A stretch of 64,000 bases of DNA, from NCBI RefSeq assembly GCF_024661895.1, contig NZ_CP102453.1:2232001-2296000 (forward strand), given 5' to 3'. Positions 36,804-47,529 of the stretch are shown in pieces. A model generated the notes under the pieces. It was not told the DNA's origin and did not search any database. It saw only the letters and a program-made list of their open reading frames with translations. The position numbers were made by a program, and so were the translations under genes. Position 1 is the stretch's first letter; each line of letters opens with the position of its first letter. This DNA comes from Fundicoccus culcitae. Lineage in GTDB: Bacteria; Bacillota; Bacilli; Lactobacillales; Aerococcaceae.

Positions 36804-36900
36804 ATACCCTGCAAATAGAATCCGAAACTTTGCTTTACGCTTACATTTCTGATAGGCTTTAATTAGAATAAATTTCACTATTTTATAGGAGGAGATTGTT

Positions 36901-37128
36901 ATGACCGAAGAATGGTTACCAACCCTTAAGACAGACACCCCTCAAGAAGGCTACGAACTAGCCATGAAACTAGCGCGCAAAGCTGTTGGTCTCACGCAAC
37001 CCGATCCCGAAATTCGCAAAATGTTGCGCCCAACCTATGCCAACAATGCCGATAGCCTAACCTTTGCCTCCCAAGTTGTCGCCATCCATTTCCAAACCGT
37101 CGCAGCCGCTAATAACTATTGGAACTAA
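36901..37128 (+). CDS. Small conserved-looking hypothetical protein (75 residues)
   Basis: Starts at ATG 36901 behind AGGAGGAG and ends before a strong terminator. The protein is soluble and helical (EGYELAMKLARKAVGLTQPDPEIRKMLRPTYANNADSLTFASQVV). I do not recognise a named family. The very good ribosome site, dedicated terminator and codon usage like its neighbours support a real gene. Confidence 0.7.
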   Translation: MTEEWLPTLKTDTPQEGYELAMKLARKAVGLTQPDPEIRKMLRPTYANNADSLTFASQVVAIHFQTVAAANNYWN

Positions 37129-37134
37129 GTGAAG

Positions 37135-37178
37135 AAATACGCCCTCTCAAACGTTCAGGTTTAGAAGGCGTATTTTTT
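37135..37178 (+). terminator. Terminator after the 75-residue gene
   Basis: AAATACGCC and GGCGTATTT form a 9-bp stem followed by TTTTG. Confidence 0.8.
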
Positions 37179-37499
37179 GTTTGTCGTGAAGTCAACCTGA
37201 AAGGATTCGCAGTTAAAAATTTTAAATTTGGGTGGGTAAGTAGTTTAAAGAGCACATACCCTTCTGAGCAACTAGAAATACAAGTGAAAATGCATTGCGG
37301 TCGCTTTAAGCCAAAAAAGAAGGTTTTCAACCGCTTCTTTGGTCGCTAGTACAGACATTTTTCATGTCGGTCGGTAAGCCACTGTCTAAACAAAGGCTTG
37401 ACAAGTTGGCTATAATGAACTTAAATAGTAATTATTACTATTTAAACACTGCGATTAAACAAATGTATTGCAGGTGTGGGTGTATAAGGAGGCTTATGG
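37179..37499. other. Intergenic stretch before the amt gene
   Basis: No convincing gene. Short frames exist on both strands over the same bases, with no ribosome site, and I reject them. A hairpin AAAGAAGG...CCGCTTCTTT (about 37315-37341) may be another terminator. The promoter of the amt operon should lie in 37398-37480: TTGACA at 37399-37404 is followed 16 bases later by TAAATA. Confidence 0.4.
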
Positions 37500-38612
37500 G
37501 TGGCAGAGGGATTTATTTTGTTTTGTGTGGTTATTATGTGGCCGATGTTGTTTAGTGTGCCGGTTTTGTATGGGCGGTATGCGGCGAAAGTGGGGGATAC
37601 GCTTTTGATGACGACGGTGGCTTTGTTTGTTGCTTTTTTGGCGTGGGTGATTTTGGGTTATTATTTGACGTTTGCGCCGTCGGTATCGGTTGAGGGTTAT
37701 GGGCAGTATTTGACTCAATTGCAAGCGGGGGATAGTCGTTTAATTTTAGCGGTGGTTCTACAAGCTTGTTTTTTCCTTTATGCGGTTGGGATGTTTGTGG
37801 GCACCTTGATGCATCGGGTGGAATGGCCATTTTTTATCTTATTCGTGCCTTTATGGTTGCTATTGGTTTATGTGCCGATTGCGCGTTTGCTGTGGAATCC
37901 GCAAGGTTTCTTACACCAAGCAGGCGCCCTTGATTTTTCTGGGGGCTTGGTCGTGCACGTGTCGGCAGGCTTTACCAGTCTGTTGCTTGCGTGCTATTAT
38001 AATGATAAGGAATCGGAAATCCGCATCCAACGAAGCGGTGCACAGACGTTATCTATCCATTATTTGGCAACCATCTTAATCAGTTTTGGTTGGTTTGGCT
38101 TCAATTTAGGGCCGATTGATAATTTAGACAAACAATTAGGTCTCGTTTTAATCAATACCATTTTAGCCATCATTGGTGGCTCAGCAGGTTTCCTCTTATA
38201 TCGAAGACGGACGGTGACTATCGATGATCTTATGTCTGGAATGATTGTGGGCTTGGTTACTTCTACGGCTTTGGTGGGCTATGTGCGGCCATTGGAGATG
38301 CTGGTTGTCACGGTCGTGAGCGGACTGGTAGTTTGTTTTCTAATGGAGCGTCTGCAACTAAATGATCCGGTGGACTCCTTCGTGATGAATGGGGTTGGAG
38401 GATTAGTCGGCGCGCTCGGGAGTATTTTGTTGGTGAATCCAGCACTGACACCCGACGGACAGGCAGGGGTATTTATTAGTGGGGTTGGTTTGAAGGGTTT
38501 TCCTTTGTATCAAGGCATTGCGATTGTATTAACCATTCTGATTAGTTTAATCGGGACGTATTTAGCTTTAATTGTGACCGACGATTATTTAAGAGAAAGA
38601 AGGAGTGAATGA
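37500..38612 (+). CDS. amt: Ammonium transporter (Amt family), unusual twin-His pair
   Basis: A 370-residue multi-span membrane protein of the Amt/MEP/Rh family that conducts ammonium. About eleven hydrophobic helices are visible. The family signature GALDFSGGLVVHVSAGFTSLLLA holds the first pore His. The second signature, normally ending HGxGG, reads DSFVMNGVGGLVGALGS: the expected pore His is Asn. The protein is short for the family and starts at GTG 37500, behind AAGGAGG. The coding strand is strikingly G/T-rich. It overlaps the next gene by four bases, so transport is probably linked to the flavoprotein's reaction. No glnK is visible. Confidence 0.88.
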   Translation: MAEGFILFCVVIMWPMLFSVPVLYGRYAAKVGDTLLMTTVALFVAFLAWVILGYYLTFAPSVSVEGYGQYLTQLQAGDSRLILAVVLQACFFLYAVGMFVGTLMHRVEWPFFILFVPLWLLLVYVPIARLLWNPQGFLHQAGALDFSGGLVVHVSAGFTSLLLACYYNDKESEIRIQRSGAQTLSIHYLATILISFGWFGFNLGPIDNLDKQLGLVLINTILAIIGGSAGFLLYRRRTVTIDDLMSGMIVGLVTSTALVGYVRPLEMLVVTVVSGLVVCFLMERLQLNDPVDSFVMNGVGGLVGALGSILLVNPALTPDGQAGVFISGVGLKGFPLYQGIAIVLTILISLIGTYLALIVTDDYLRERRSE

Positions 38613-39727
38613 TGGAGCGTTCTTCATTAATAACGATTTTGGGGGCTGGCGCTGCAGGGATTGGTGTGGCGGTTGCTTTGAAGCGGTTAGGCATGGATCA
38701 GTTTCAGGTTATTGACAAGGGCAAGATTGGACAATCTTTTCGTCATTGGAATAAATACACCCGCTTTATTACGCCGTCTTTTAATACGTCCGGGTTTGGT
38801 TTTCCGGACTTAAATGCGATTACGCCGAATACGTCGCCGGGGATGTCTGCGGGAAAAGAGCATCTTTCGGGTCCAGAGTATGCCAGCTATTTGGAGGAGG
38901 TGGCCGCTTATTTTGATGTTACGGTCCACACACAAGAGGAAATCATTGGCATTCAAAAGACGGATGAGGGGTTTAAATTATGGAGTAAAGATAATCAATA
39001 TTATTCCAAATATCTCATTTTGGCGGTGGGCGATTTAAGTTTTCCCAACACCCGCAATTTAAAAGGGGCGGAGCATGGGGTTTTATATGCGGACTTAGGT
39101 GATTATAGTCGTTTAGGGGAAGCTTCGGAGTATGCGATTATCGGTGGCAATGAATCAGGTTTTGATGCGGCGATTCAGCTTGCTAAACAGGGCAAGCGGT
39201 CGGTGATGTATGCGCGTCATGCGAGTCTGGATTCTGAATCGTCTGACCCTAGCTTGGGTCTGTCGTTATATACCCGCGAAAGATATCATGCGGTTAAAGA
39301 TAGGATTCGTATTGTTCGGGGGGTTCGAATGAATGAAATCCTGGTGACCGATGAGGGTTTTCAGTTGGTGAGTGAGCAGGGTGAGCGTTACGCTACGCAG
39401 GCAGCACCGATTGTAGCAACGGGTTTTGCGGCAACGCAATCTCCACTAATAAATAATTTGTTTGAAGTAGAGGGTAATCGGGCGGTGTTGACAGGTCTTG
39501 ATGAATCGACGCTACATTCGAATTTGTTTATGGTGGGACCTCAAGTCGAGCATGGGCAGGTTGTCCTGTGTTTTATCTACAAGTTCCGTCAACGCTTTGC
39601 GGTCATTATTGATGAGATAGCCAGCCGGGAAGGGCTAGAACTTAGGGAGTCCGCCATTCAAGACTATTTGGATAACCAAATGTATCTGACGGATTTGGAT
39701 AGCTGTGGAACTGACTGTGTCTGCTAG
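38609..39727 (+). CDS. FAD/NAD(P)-binding oxidoreductase (CzcO/YpdA-like)
   Basis: A 372-residue flavoprotein with an N-terminal FAD fold (ILGAGAAGIGVAVALKRLG, GxGxxG at about 11-16) and a second dinucleotide site (YAIIGGNESGFDAAIQLAKQG, about 180). IVATGFAATQ is the usual late FAD motif. It ends with CGTDCVC, a Cys-rich tail that could be a metal or redox site. The start ATG 38609 overlaps the amt stop (ATGA). The substrate is unknown; coupling to an ammonium channel suggests nitrogen or small-molecule oxidation, which is inference. Confidence 0.8.
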   Translation: MMERSSLITILGAGAAGIGVAVALKRLGMDQFQVIDKGKIGQSFRHWNKYTRFITPSFNTSGFGFPDLNAITPNTSPGMSAGKEHLSGPEYASYLEEVAAYFDVTVHTQEEIIGIQKTDEGFKLWSKDNQYYSKYLILAVGDLSFPNTRNLKGAEHGVLYADLGDYSRLGEASEYAIIGGNESGFDAAIQLAKQGKRSVMYARHASLDSESSDPSLGLSLYTRERYHAVKDRIRIVRGVRMNEILVTDEGFQLVSEQGERYATQAAPIVATGFAATQSPLINNLFEVEGNRAVLTGLDESTLHSNLFMVGPQVEHGQVVLCFIYKFRQRFAVIIDEIASREGLELRESAIQDYLDNQMYLTDLDSCGTDCVC

Positions 39728-39763
39728 TGCAAGTGCTAGTGGGATGAAAGAAGGGGTTTGGTC

Positions 39764-40375
39764 ATGAAAACAGATAAAACGACTAGTTGGGATGATCGAT
39801 ACAGTCAAGAAGCGTACGTCTATGGCGAAGAAGCGAACGTCTTTTTACAAGAAAAAATATCTCTGCTTGAAACGATCGACGACGTCTTGTGTATTGCTGA
39901 AGGCGAAGGACGCAATGCGGTCTTTTTAGCGGAAGCCAATAAAACGGTGACCGCATGGGATTATTCCAACGAAGGCTTGAAAAAAGCGCGCAAATTAGCG
40001 GAAAAAAAACAGGTGACCATAAAAACCGAACAGGTTGATTTAGCGCATGTCGAGTGGGAAGCGAATCAGTGGGATGCCGTCGTCAATATCCACGGCCACT
40101 TTAATCCGCAGGATCGCCAAAGGATATTGCAAGGCGTCCAAAGAACCATCAAGCTGCAAGGTTATTACATTTCAGAGGTCTACTCCACCGACCAACTGCG
40201 TTTCAAAACCGGCGGCCCAAAAAATATCGCTATGTTATATGATCCGATTGAATTATTGGAGCTATTCAAGGGTTGGCGCATCATTCACTTTTTTGTAGGT
40301 GAAACCGTTCGAAATGAAGGTGCGATGCATCATGGCGCTGGCCATGTTATCCAAATGATTTTTCAGAAAATTTAA
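39764..40375 (+). CDS. Class I SAM-dependent methyltransferase (TehB-like)
   Basis: A 203-residue methyltransferase with the AdoMet motif I VLCIAEGEGRNAVFLAE (about 43-59) and motif II-like VTAWDYSNEGL. NQWDAVVNIHGHF follows, and then the C-terminal FKTGGPKNIAMLYDPIELLELFKGW. The sequence type is that of TehB-like enzymes that methylate small molecules or metalloids. I chose ATG 39764 behind AAGGGG. It follows the flavoprotein gene by 36 bases and ends at a terminator, so amt, flavoprotein and methyltransferase look like one operon. Confidence 0.88.
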   Translation: MKTDKTTSWDDRYSQEAYVYGEEANVFLQEKISLLETIDDVLCIAEGEGRNAVFLAEANKTVTAWDYSNEGLKKARKLAEKKQVTIKTEQVDLAHVEWEANQWDAVVNIHGHFNPQDRQRILQGVQRTIKLQGYYISEVYSTDQLRFKTGGPKNIAMLYDPIELLELFKGWRIIHFFVGETVRNEGAMHHGAGHVIQMIFQKI

Positions 40376-40391
40376 TCATCTATGTGAGATG

Positions 40392-40426
40392 CCCGCTTAA
40401 ATCGGAAGATTTGAGCGGGTGTTTTT
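40392..40426 (+). terminator. Terminator after the amt operon
   Basis: A 12-bp stem CCCGCTTAAATC/GATTTGAGCGGG with loop GGAA, followed by TGTTTTT. Confidence 0.9.
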
Positions 40427-40429
40427 ATG

Positions 40430-42050
40430 TGGCAGGGAGAGAGGGGGTGTTTGACAAGTTATTAGTGAGAATTTTCGTCTTATAACCTAATTTTCCGGAT
40501 GTGGATTTCAGGTGTGTTCCGGCAAGTTGGTTTGCCGGCCTTCCCGGGAGAATGACGTCCGGCAAATTGTAGGAATAAGGTGTGAAAGCCAAATGCCGGA
40601 CGACGATTTCAGTTGTGCTCGCCAAATGAAGTGCGGTTTGGCTGTCACTAGTAAATGGGAAGTGGATGACAAGACAAGAGTGAGAATTTTCGTCAAATAT
40701 CTTAATTTGCCGGACGTGGATTTTAGCTGACATCCGGCAAGTGCGTTTGCCGGCCTTCCCGTGAAAATGACGTCCGGCAAATTGGAGTGATAAGGTGTAT
40801 ATGTCAAAAAGCCGGACGTCGATTTCAGATGACATCCGGCAAGTTCGTTTGCCGGCCTTCCCGCGAAAATGACGTCCGGCAAATTGGAGTGATAAGGTGT
40901 AAATGTCAAAAAGCCGGACGATAATTTCAATTGTAATCCGGCAAGTTGGTTTGGCGGCCTTCCCGCGAAAATGACGTCCGGCAAATTGTAGGAATAAGGT
41001 GTGAAAGCCAAATGCCGGACGACGATTTCAGTTGTGCTCGCCAAATGAAGTGCGGTTTGGCTGTCACTAGTAAATGGGAAGTGGATGACAAGACAAGAGT
41101 GATAATTTTCGTCAAATATCTTAATTTGCCGGACGTGGATTTTAGCTGACATCCGGCAAGTGCGTTTGCCGGCCTTCCCGTGAAAATGACGTCCGGCAAA
41201 TTGGAGTGATAAGGTGTATATGTCAAAAAGCCGGACGTCGATTTCAGATGACATCCGGCAAGTTGGTTTGCCGGCCTTCCCGCGAAAATGACGTCCGGCA
41301 AATTGGAGTGATAAGGTGTAAATGTCAAAAAGCCGGACGATAATTTCAATTGTAATCCGGCAAGTTGGTTTGGCGGCCTTCCCGCGAAAATGACGTCCGG
41401 CAAATTGTAGGAATAAGGTGTGAAAGCCAAATGCCGGACGACGATTTCAGTTGTGCTCGCCAAATGAAGTGCGGTTTGGCTGTCACTAGTAAATGGGAAG
41501 TGGATGACAAGACAAGAGTGATAATTTTCGTCAAATATCTTAATTTGCCGGACGTGGATTTTAGCTGACATCCGGCAAGTGCGTTTGCCGGCCTTCCCGT
41601 GAAAATGACGTCCGGCAAATTGGAGTGATAAGGTGTATATGTCAAAAAGCCGGACGTCGATTTCAGATGACATCCGGCAAGTTGGTTTGCCGGCCTTCCC
41701 GCCAAAACGACGACCGGCAAGATGGAGCGATAGGGCGTATATGTCAAAAAGCCGGACGACAATTACAGCTGATATCCGGCAAGTTCATTTGGCGGCCTTC
41801 CCGCGAAAATGACGTCCGGCAAATTGTAGGAATAAGGTGTGAAAGACAAATGCTGGACGACGATTTCAGTTGTGCTCGCCAAATGAAGTGTGGTTTGGCG
41901 GTGATAGGCGTTGTGCCCGCCAAATGAAGGCTGGTTTGGCGGTGACAGGAACTATGCTCGCCAAATGGAGCCCAGTTTGGCGTTCACGTGTGTCAAACCC
42001 GCCAAATGAGACTTGGTTTGGCGGTCACCCCAGTCACCCCGGCCCCCGCA
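40430..42050. repeat. Modular hairpin repeat locus 1, with a 419-bp unit tandemly repeated three times
   Basis: A gene-free stretch made of CCGGAC/GTCCGG-type hairpin subunits of about 105 bp (module A), a linker and module B (CGCCAAAT...TTTGGCGG). From about 40508 to 41764 a 419-bp unit is present three times almost without change: starts 40508, 40927 and 41346. A partial, more divergent fourth copy runs to about 41885, and module B hairpins continue to about 42020. Long open frames on the minus strand here repeat with the DNA in shifting frames (419 is not a multiple of 3), so they are not genes. Confidence 0.9.
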
Positions 42051-42103
42051 GCACCCCCGCAGCACCAATCCACCCACCACCCACCAACAACCTCTCACCC
42101 CAC

Positions 42104-42835
42104 CTAATACCCCATCTGCGTATTCGTCCCTTGCACAAAAAACTGGGCTTCCTGGTAATGGTACACAATTTTTGAAAAATCAAACGGCTTGCCATTGGTT
42201 AAATGCATCACCGACTCGAGGTAAAACGAAGGATCCCCTTTTTTCAAATTCAAATACTCCGCATGCTCTTGACTTAGCTGCGCCACCCGGAAATAATGAT
42301 CTGCATACCCAATATCAATGTTCAGGTCCTGGCTAATATACTTAAAAATCGAACCCGAAGCGATATCCTCGCTCAAATACGGAATAATCGCCTTGGCATA
42401 GAACGATTCCTCCACACAAAACGGACGCCCCTCAATATAGCGAATCCGATACACCCGATACACCCGATGCTCCTCATCCTCACGACTTAAATCAAACTTA
42501 AGATTCTCCGCAATCTCCTCGTTGGCCTCCATCAACTCAAAACCAATCACCTTCGAATCAATATTAAACTGACTCAAAATCGAATTAAAGCCATTTAAAT
42601 TCAAAAGATTAATGTACCCCTTGCGATTATTCCCCCTAACATAAACCCCCGAACCCCGCACCTGATAAATCACACCTTGCCGCTCCAAATCATTTAAAGC
42701 AGACACAATCGTATTTTTATTCACGTCAAACTGCTCAGCCAAAACCTGAATGCTCGGCAACTTATCGTCAGCCTCCAACTCATTGTCTTGAATGTACCGT
42801 AAAATCGCTTTTGCAATTGAAATATATTTTGGCAT
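42104..42835 (-). CDS. GntR-family regulator with UTRA effector domain (beta-glucoside operon)
   Basis: A 243-residue GntR/HutC-type transcription factor. The winged helix is at 1-70 (LPSIQVLAEQFDVNKNTIVSALNDLERQGVIYQV), followed by a UTRA ligand-binding domain from about 90 (EEHRVYRVYRIRYIEGRPFCVEESFY, then FYLESVMHLTNGKPFDFSKIVYHY). It is divergent from the PTS gene and very probably represses it by binding the palindrome at 42914. The effector is likely a phosphorylated beta-glucoside, by analogy with TreR/BglR relatives. Confidence 0.92.
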   Translation of the reverse strand: MPKYISIAKAILRYIQDNELEADDKLPSIQVLAEQFDVNKNTIVSALNDLERQGVIYQVRGSGVYVRGNNRKGYINLLNLNGFNSILSQFNIDSKVIGFELMEANEEIAENLKFDLSREDEEHRVYRVYRIRYIEGRPFCVEESFYAKAIIPYLSEDIASGSIFKYISQDLNIDIGYADHYFRVAQLSQEHAEYLNLKKGDPSFYLESVMHLTNGKPFDFSKIVYHYQEAQFFVQGTNTQMGY

Positions 42836-42901
42836 TGTTTTAACCCCTCAACTAAATATCTCTGCTTCTCATTATATCAGAAAAAAAATTCAAAAAAACT
42901 C

Positions 42902-42929
42902 TTTACAAATAAAATTATACTAGTATAAT
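42902..42929 (+). promoter_or_regulatory. Promoter and GntR operator of the beta-glucoside operon
   Basis: TTTACA (42902-42907) and TATAAT (42924-42929) with 16-bp spacing. A perfect 16-bp palindrome ATTATACTAGTATAAT (42914-42929) covers the -10 box. It is the obvious operator for the divergent GntR regulator. Confidence 0.8.
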
Positions 42930-42961
42930 ATAATTAAGCTAATACAAAAGGAGAGAATAAA

Positions 42962-44818
42962 ATGGCTGATAATCGGGAACTGGCTAAATTTATTTTGGAA
43001 CAAGTTGGTGGAGAAGAAAATGTGACGTCACTGATTCATTGCGCAACACGTCTACGCTTTCAATTGAGAGACGAGTCAATTGTTAATGAAGAAGCTCTGA
43101 AGAACCATGCAAATATCCTTACAGCCCAATTAAAGGGTGGTCAATATCAAGTTGTAATAGGCAATAACGTTCGCAAAGTCTATGACGAAATCCTTGCCAT
43201 CTCACGCATCGCAGGCGATGGTGGCGCTAATCTCGATCCTGACGAAGAAACCAACAAAGACACTAATGTCTTATCAAATGTATTCAAATATATTTCCGGA
43301 ACACTCTCCCCACTTGTACCTGTCTTAGCAGGTTCGGGTATGATCAAAGCCGTCTTAGCCATTTTAAATTTATTTTCATGGTGGAATCCTGAAAGTTCAA
43401 CCGCTATGGTCTTGAACGCAGCCTCAAATGGTTTGTTCTACTTCTTTCCTATCTTTGTAGCTGTTTCAGCCGGTAAGTATTTAAAAGTTAATCCTTATGT
43501 AGCTGGGGTTATCGGTGCGGCTCTAATGGAGCCAAGTTTTACCAGTCTGATGACCGCCAGTGGGGATATTGATTTCTTTGGTATTCCTTTATTAGTTTCT
43601 GATTATTCTCAAACCGTGTTTCCGATGTTAGTAGCGATAGCCGTTTATGCACCGCTTGAACGTTTCTTGAAAAAACATGTGCCAGATACCGTTCAATTAT
43701 TCCTAGTCCCTATGTTGAGTCTTTTAATTATGGTACCTTTAACGGCCTTAGTCTTTGGTCCATTCTCACAATATCTGTCAAGTATCATCGCAACGGTTAT
43801 TGTCGCACTCTTAGATTTCTCTTCCGTCCTAACGGGTATTATTCTGGGTGCAGCTTGGCCATTCATGGTTATTCTAGGGGTTCACTTAGGAACGATCCCA
43901 ATTATGTTAGATAATCTAGCGCGGGGAGGCGATCCAGTCAATCCAATTACAGCGGGAGCAACCTTTGCGCAAATGGGAATCGCTTTTGGGGTCTTTCTAC
44001 GTTACCGTAATAACAAAGACTTACGCTCATTATCCTTGTCATCAACCTTATCTGGTTTGTTAGCTGGGGTAACAGAGCCTATCTTATACGGAATTATTTT
44101 ACGCTATAAACGCTTAGTGCCAATCATGGTGATTGCATCTGCTGTTGGTGGTGGCTTGTCCGGTCTATTCGGTGTTGTGATGACCAGTTTCTCATTCAAT
44201 AGTATCCTAACCATTCCAAACTACAGCCCAACGCTGCAATATGTCATTGCGATTGGGGCAGCCTTTTTAGTCGGTGCTGTACTAACCTTTATTTTTGGGA
44301 TTGGTGAAACGGAACCGTCTGAAGCATCACAAACCACTGAGACCATCACAAGCCTCACGGATAATACCTTTCCTGTCGTCCTTAAAAAGCCCCTTAAAGG
44401 TCAAACCATTCCGCTTAGTCAAGTCAATGATCCAGTGTTTTCATCAGGAGCTATGGGTAAAGGGGTAGCGATTCATCCGACTGAGGGCAAACTGTATGCA
44501 CCTGTTGAGGGTGAAATCATCTTGCTAGCAGAAACGAAACATGCCATCGGCATTAAAACAGCCCAGGGCTTAGAAATTTTAATCCACATCGGTCTGGATA
44601 CAGTCGAATTAGAAGGGAAACCTTTTATCGTCCATGTTAAACAAGGCGATATAATTCAGCAGGGAGATTTATTAATTGAATTTGACATCGAAGCGATCCA
44701 AGCCGCCGGCAAAGAAACGGTCACTCCGGTATTAATTACCAACCCAGACGCTTTTGAAGATATCCAACTGAACGAACAGGCAGCCGACGACGCCGATATT
44801 TTAATCGTTAATAAATAA
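42962..44818 (+). CDS. PTS beta-glucoside transporter EIIBCA
   Basis: A 618-residue phosphotransferase permease that imports and phosphorylates beta-glucosides. EIIB is at 1-85 with the phosphorylated Cys in SLIHCATRLRF. EIIC spans about 110-450 with ten or so helices and the GVTEPILYG motif. EIIA is C-terminal (VFSSGAMGKGVAIHPTEGKLYAPVEGEI), with the active His in ILIHIGLDTVELEGK. Good site AAAAGGAG before ATG 42962. First gene of the operon with the 6-phospho-beta-glucosidase. Confidence 0.95.
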   Translation: MADNRELAKFILEQVGGEENVTSLIHCATRLRFQLRDESIVNEEALKNHANILTAQLKGGQYQVVIGNNVRKVYDEILAISRIAGDGGANLDPDEETNKDTNVLSNVFKYISGTLSPLVPVLAGSGMIKAVLAILNLFSWWNPESSTAMVLNAASNGLFYFFPIFVAVSAGKYLKVNPYVAGVIGAALMEPSFTSLMTASGDIDFFGIPLLVSDYSQTVFPMLVAIAVYAPLERFLKKHVPDTVQLFLVPMLSLLIMVPLTALVFGPFSQYLSSIIATVIVALLDFSSVLTGIILGAAWPFMVILGVHLGTIPIMLDNLARGGDPVNPITAGATFAQMGIAFGVFLRYRNNKDLRSLSLSSTLSGLLAGVTEPILYGIILRYKRLVPIMVIASAVGGGLSGLFGVVMTSFSFNSILTIPNYSPTLQYVIAIGAAFLVGAVLTFIFGIGETEPSEASQTTETITSLTDNTFPVVLKKPLKGQTIPLSQVNDPVFSSGAMGKGVAIHPTEGKLYAPVEGEIILLAETKHAIGIKTAQGLEILIHIGLDTVELEGKPFIVHVKQGDIIQQGDLLIEFDIEAIQAAGKETVTPVLITNPDAFEDIQLNEQAADDADILIVNK

Positions 44819-46288
<1,470 letters not shown>

Positions 46289-46310
46289 AGGATAAAAGGA
46301 GATATTTATT

Positions 46311-47468
46311 ATGAATAAAAAATATGAAAAGTTGTTTGAAAGTGTACAATTACCTAACGGCAGAGTGCTGGAAAATCGCTTTGTGATGGCGCCGATGGTG
46401 GTTGAGGGATCGAGCTATGAAGGGGATGTTCAAGAGGATGACCTCAAATATTTTGCGCGTCGTTCGAAGAGTGCCGGGACCTTGATTGCGGGTGCGGCTA
46501 ATGTCGGACCGTTAGGCAATGCCTTTGGTTACGGTTTGTCCAATAAATCCGACGACCAATTAGAGGGCTTGACGCAGTTGGCGACAACGATGAAAGCAGA
46601 TGGCGCAACGGCCATCGCCCAAATTTTCCATCCCGGCCGCGAAGCCAAATATTCCTATAAAGATGAAGGCAAAGTATATGGACCAAGTGACGCCAACTAC
46701 AGCTTTTTACCTTACCCCGTCACAGGTTTAACGGCGGTGCAAGTCGAAGAATTTATCGGTTATTTCAAAGACGCTACCCGTCGTTCGATTGCGGCTGGCT
46801 TTGACGGCGTGGAAATCCACGGCGCTAACCACTACCTGATTCAACAATTTTTCTCAGAAATTTCTAACACCCGGACCGATCAATGGGGCGGGTCACTCGA
46901 AAAACGTGCTGCCTTCCCTAAAGCCATTTTGAAGGCAGTCAAAGAAGTGGTTAAAGACAGCGGGCGCATCGATTTTATCATCGGCTACCGCATCAGCCCA
47001 GAAGAAATCCACGGCGACAACGTTGGTTACACGGCCGATGAAGCCTTGTATTTGATTGAGGAATTAACCAACATCGGATTGGATTATATTCATACCGCCC
47101 AATGGGGTCCCGAAGCCTACAAAACCACCTCAAAACGCGGCCAACACCAAGGCCAAGTCATCAACGCCTTAGTAAAAGACGTTATCGCCGGCAAAGCCGT
47201 CCTGATTGGTGCCGGCGACGTGACGAGCCCCGACAAAGCCCTTGACGCCCTAAACTACGTCGACCTGGTCGCCATGGCATCCGCCATCATCGTCGAACCC
47301 GACTTTGTCGAAAAACTCAAAAACGGCCACGAAGCCGACATCAACTTTGACGTCGCCGGCCGCGTAGAAGACCTAGCCTTGCCGGCCAACTTCTACCTCC
47401 AAGCCCCCCCTCTAAAAGCCAGCGGCTCTATCCCCGCCGAATCCATCGCCCTTTTAGAAACCAAATAA
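46311..47468 (+). CDS. Old-yellow-enzyme family NADH:flavin oxidoreductase
   Basis: A 385-residue FMN-dependent TIM-barrel enzyme. Recognisable parts are LENRFVMAPMVVEGS, AIAQIFHPGREA, FDGVEIHGANHYLIQQFFSEISNTRTDQWGGS (the HGAN/H pair binds substrate) and SLEKRAAFP. It lies 22 bases after the beta-glucosidase and ends at a terminator, so it belongs to the same operon. It may reduce an enone aglycone released from plant glucosides; that is inference from position. The 3' part of the gene is strongly C-rich compared with the 5' part. Confidence 0.92.
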   Translation: MNKKYEKLFESVQLPNGRVLENRFVMAPMVVEGSSYEGDVQEDDLKYFARRSKSAGTLIAGAANVGPLGNAFGYGLSNKSDDQLEGLTQLATTMKADGATAIAQIFHPGREAKYSYKDEGKVYGPSDANYSFLPYPVTGLTAVQVEEFIGYFKDATRRSIAAGFDGVEIHGANHYLIQQFFSEISNTRTDQWGGSLEKRAAFPKAILKAVKEVVKDSGRIDFIIGYRISPEEIHGDNVGYTADEALYLIEELTNIGLDYIHTAQWGPEAYKTTSKRGQHQGQVINALVKDVIAGKAVLIGAGDVTSPDKALDALNYVDLVAMASAIIVEPDFVEKLKNGHEADINFDVAGRVEDLALPANFYLQAPPLKASGSIPAESIALLETK

Positions 47469-47478
47469 ATATCTCCTA

Positions 47479-47516
47479 AACAGCCTAGGGCAGCCATTGC
47501 TACCCTAGGCTGTTTT
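47479..47516 (+). terminator. Terminator of the beta-glucoside operon
   Basis: 12-bp stem AACAGCCTAGGG/CCCTAGGCTGTT followed by TT. Confidence 0.85.
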
Positions 47517-47529
47517 GATGAGGTGGTGG

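Noticed and set aside
37119..37349. 76-codon plus-strand and 73-codon minus-strand frames before amt
   Set aside because: They overlap each other and a terminator, lack ribosome sites and resemble nothing.
40425..41762. Long open frames (136-248 codons) on the minus strand over the repeat locus
   Set aside because: They repeat with the 419-bp DNA unit in shifting frames, have no ribosome sites, resemble no protein and are by-products of the hairpin repeats.
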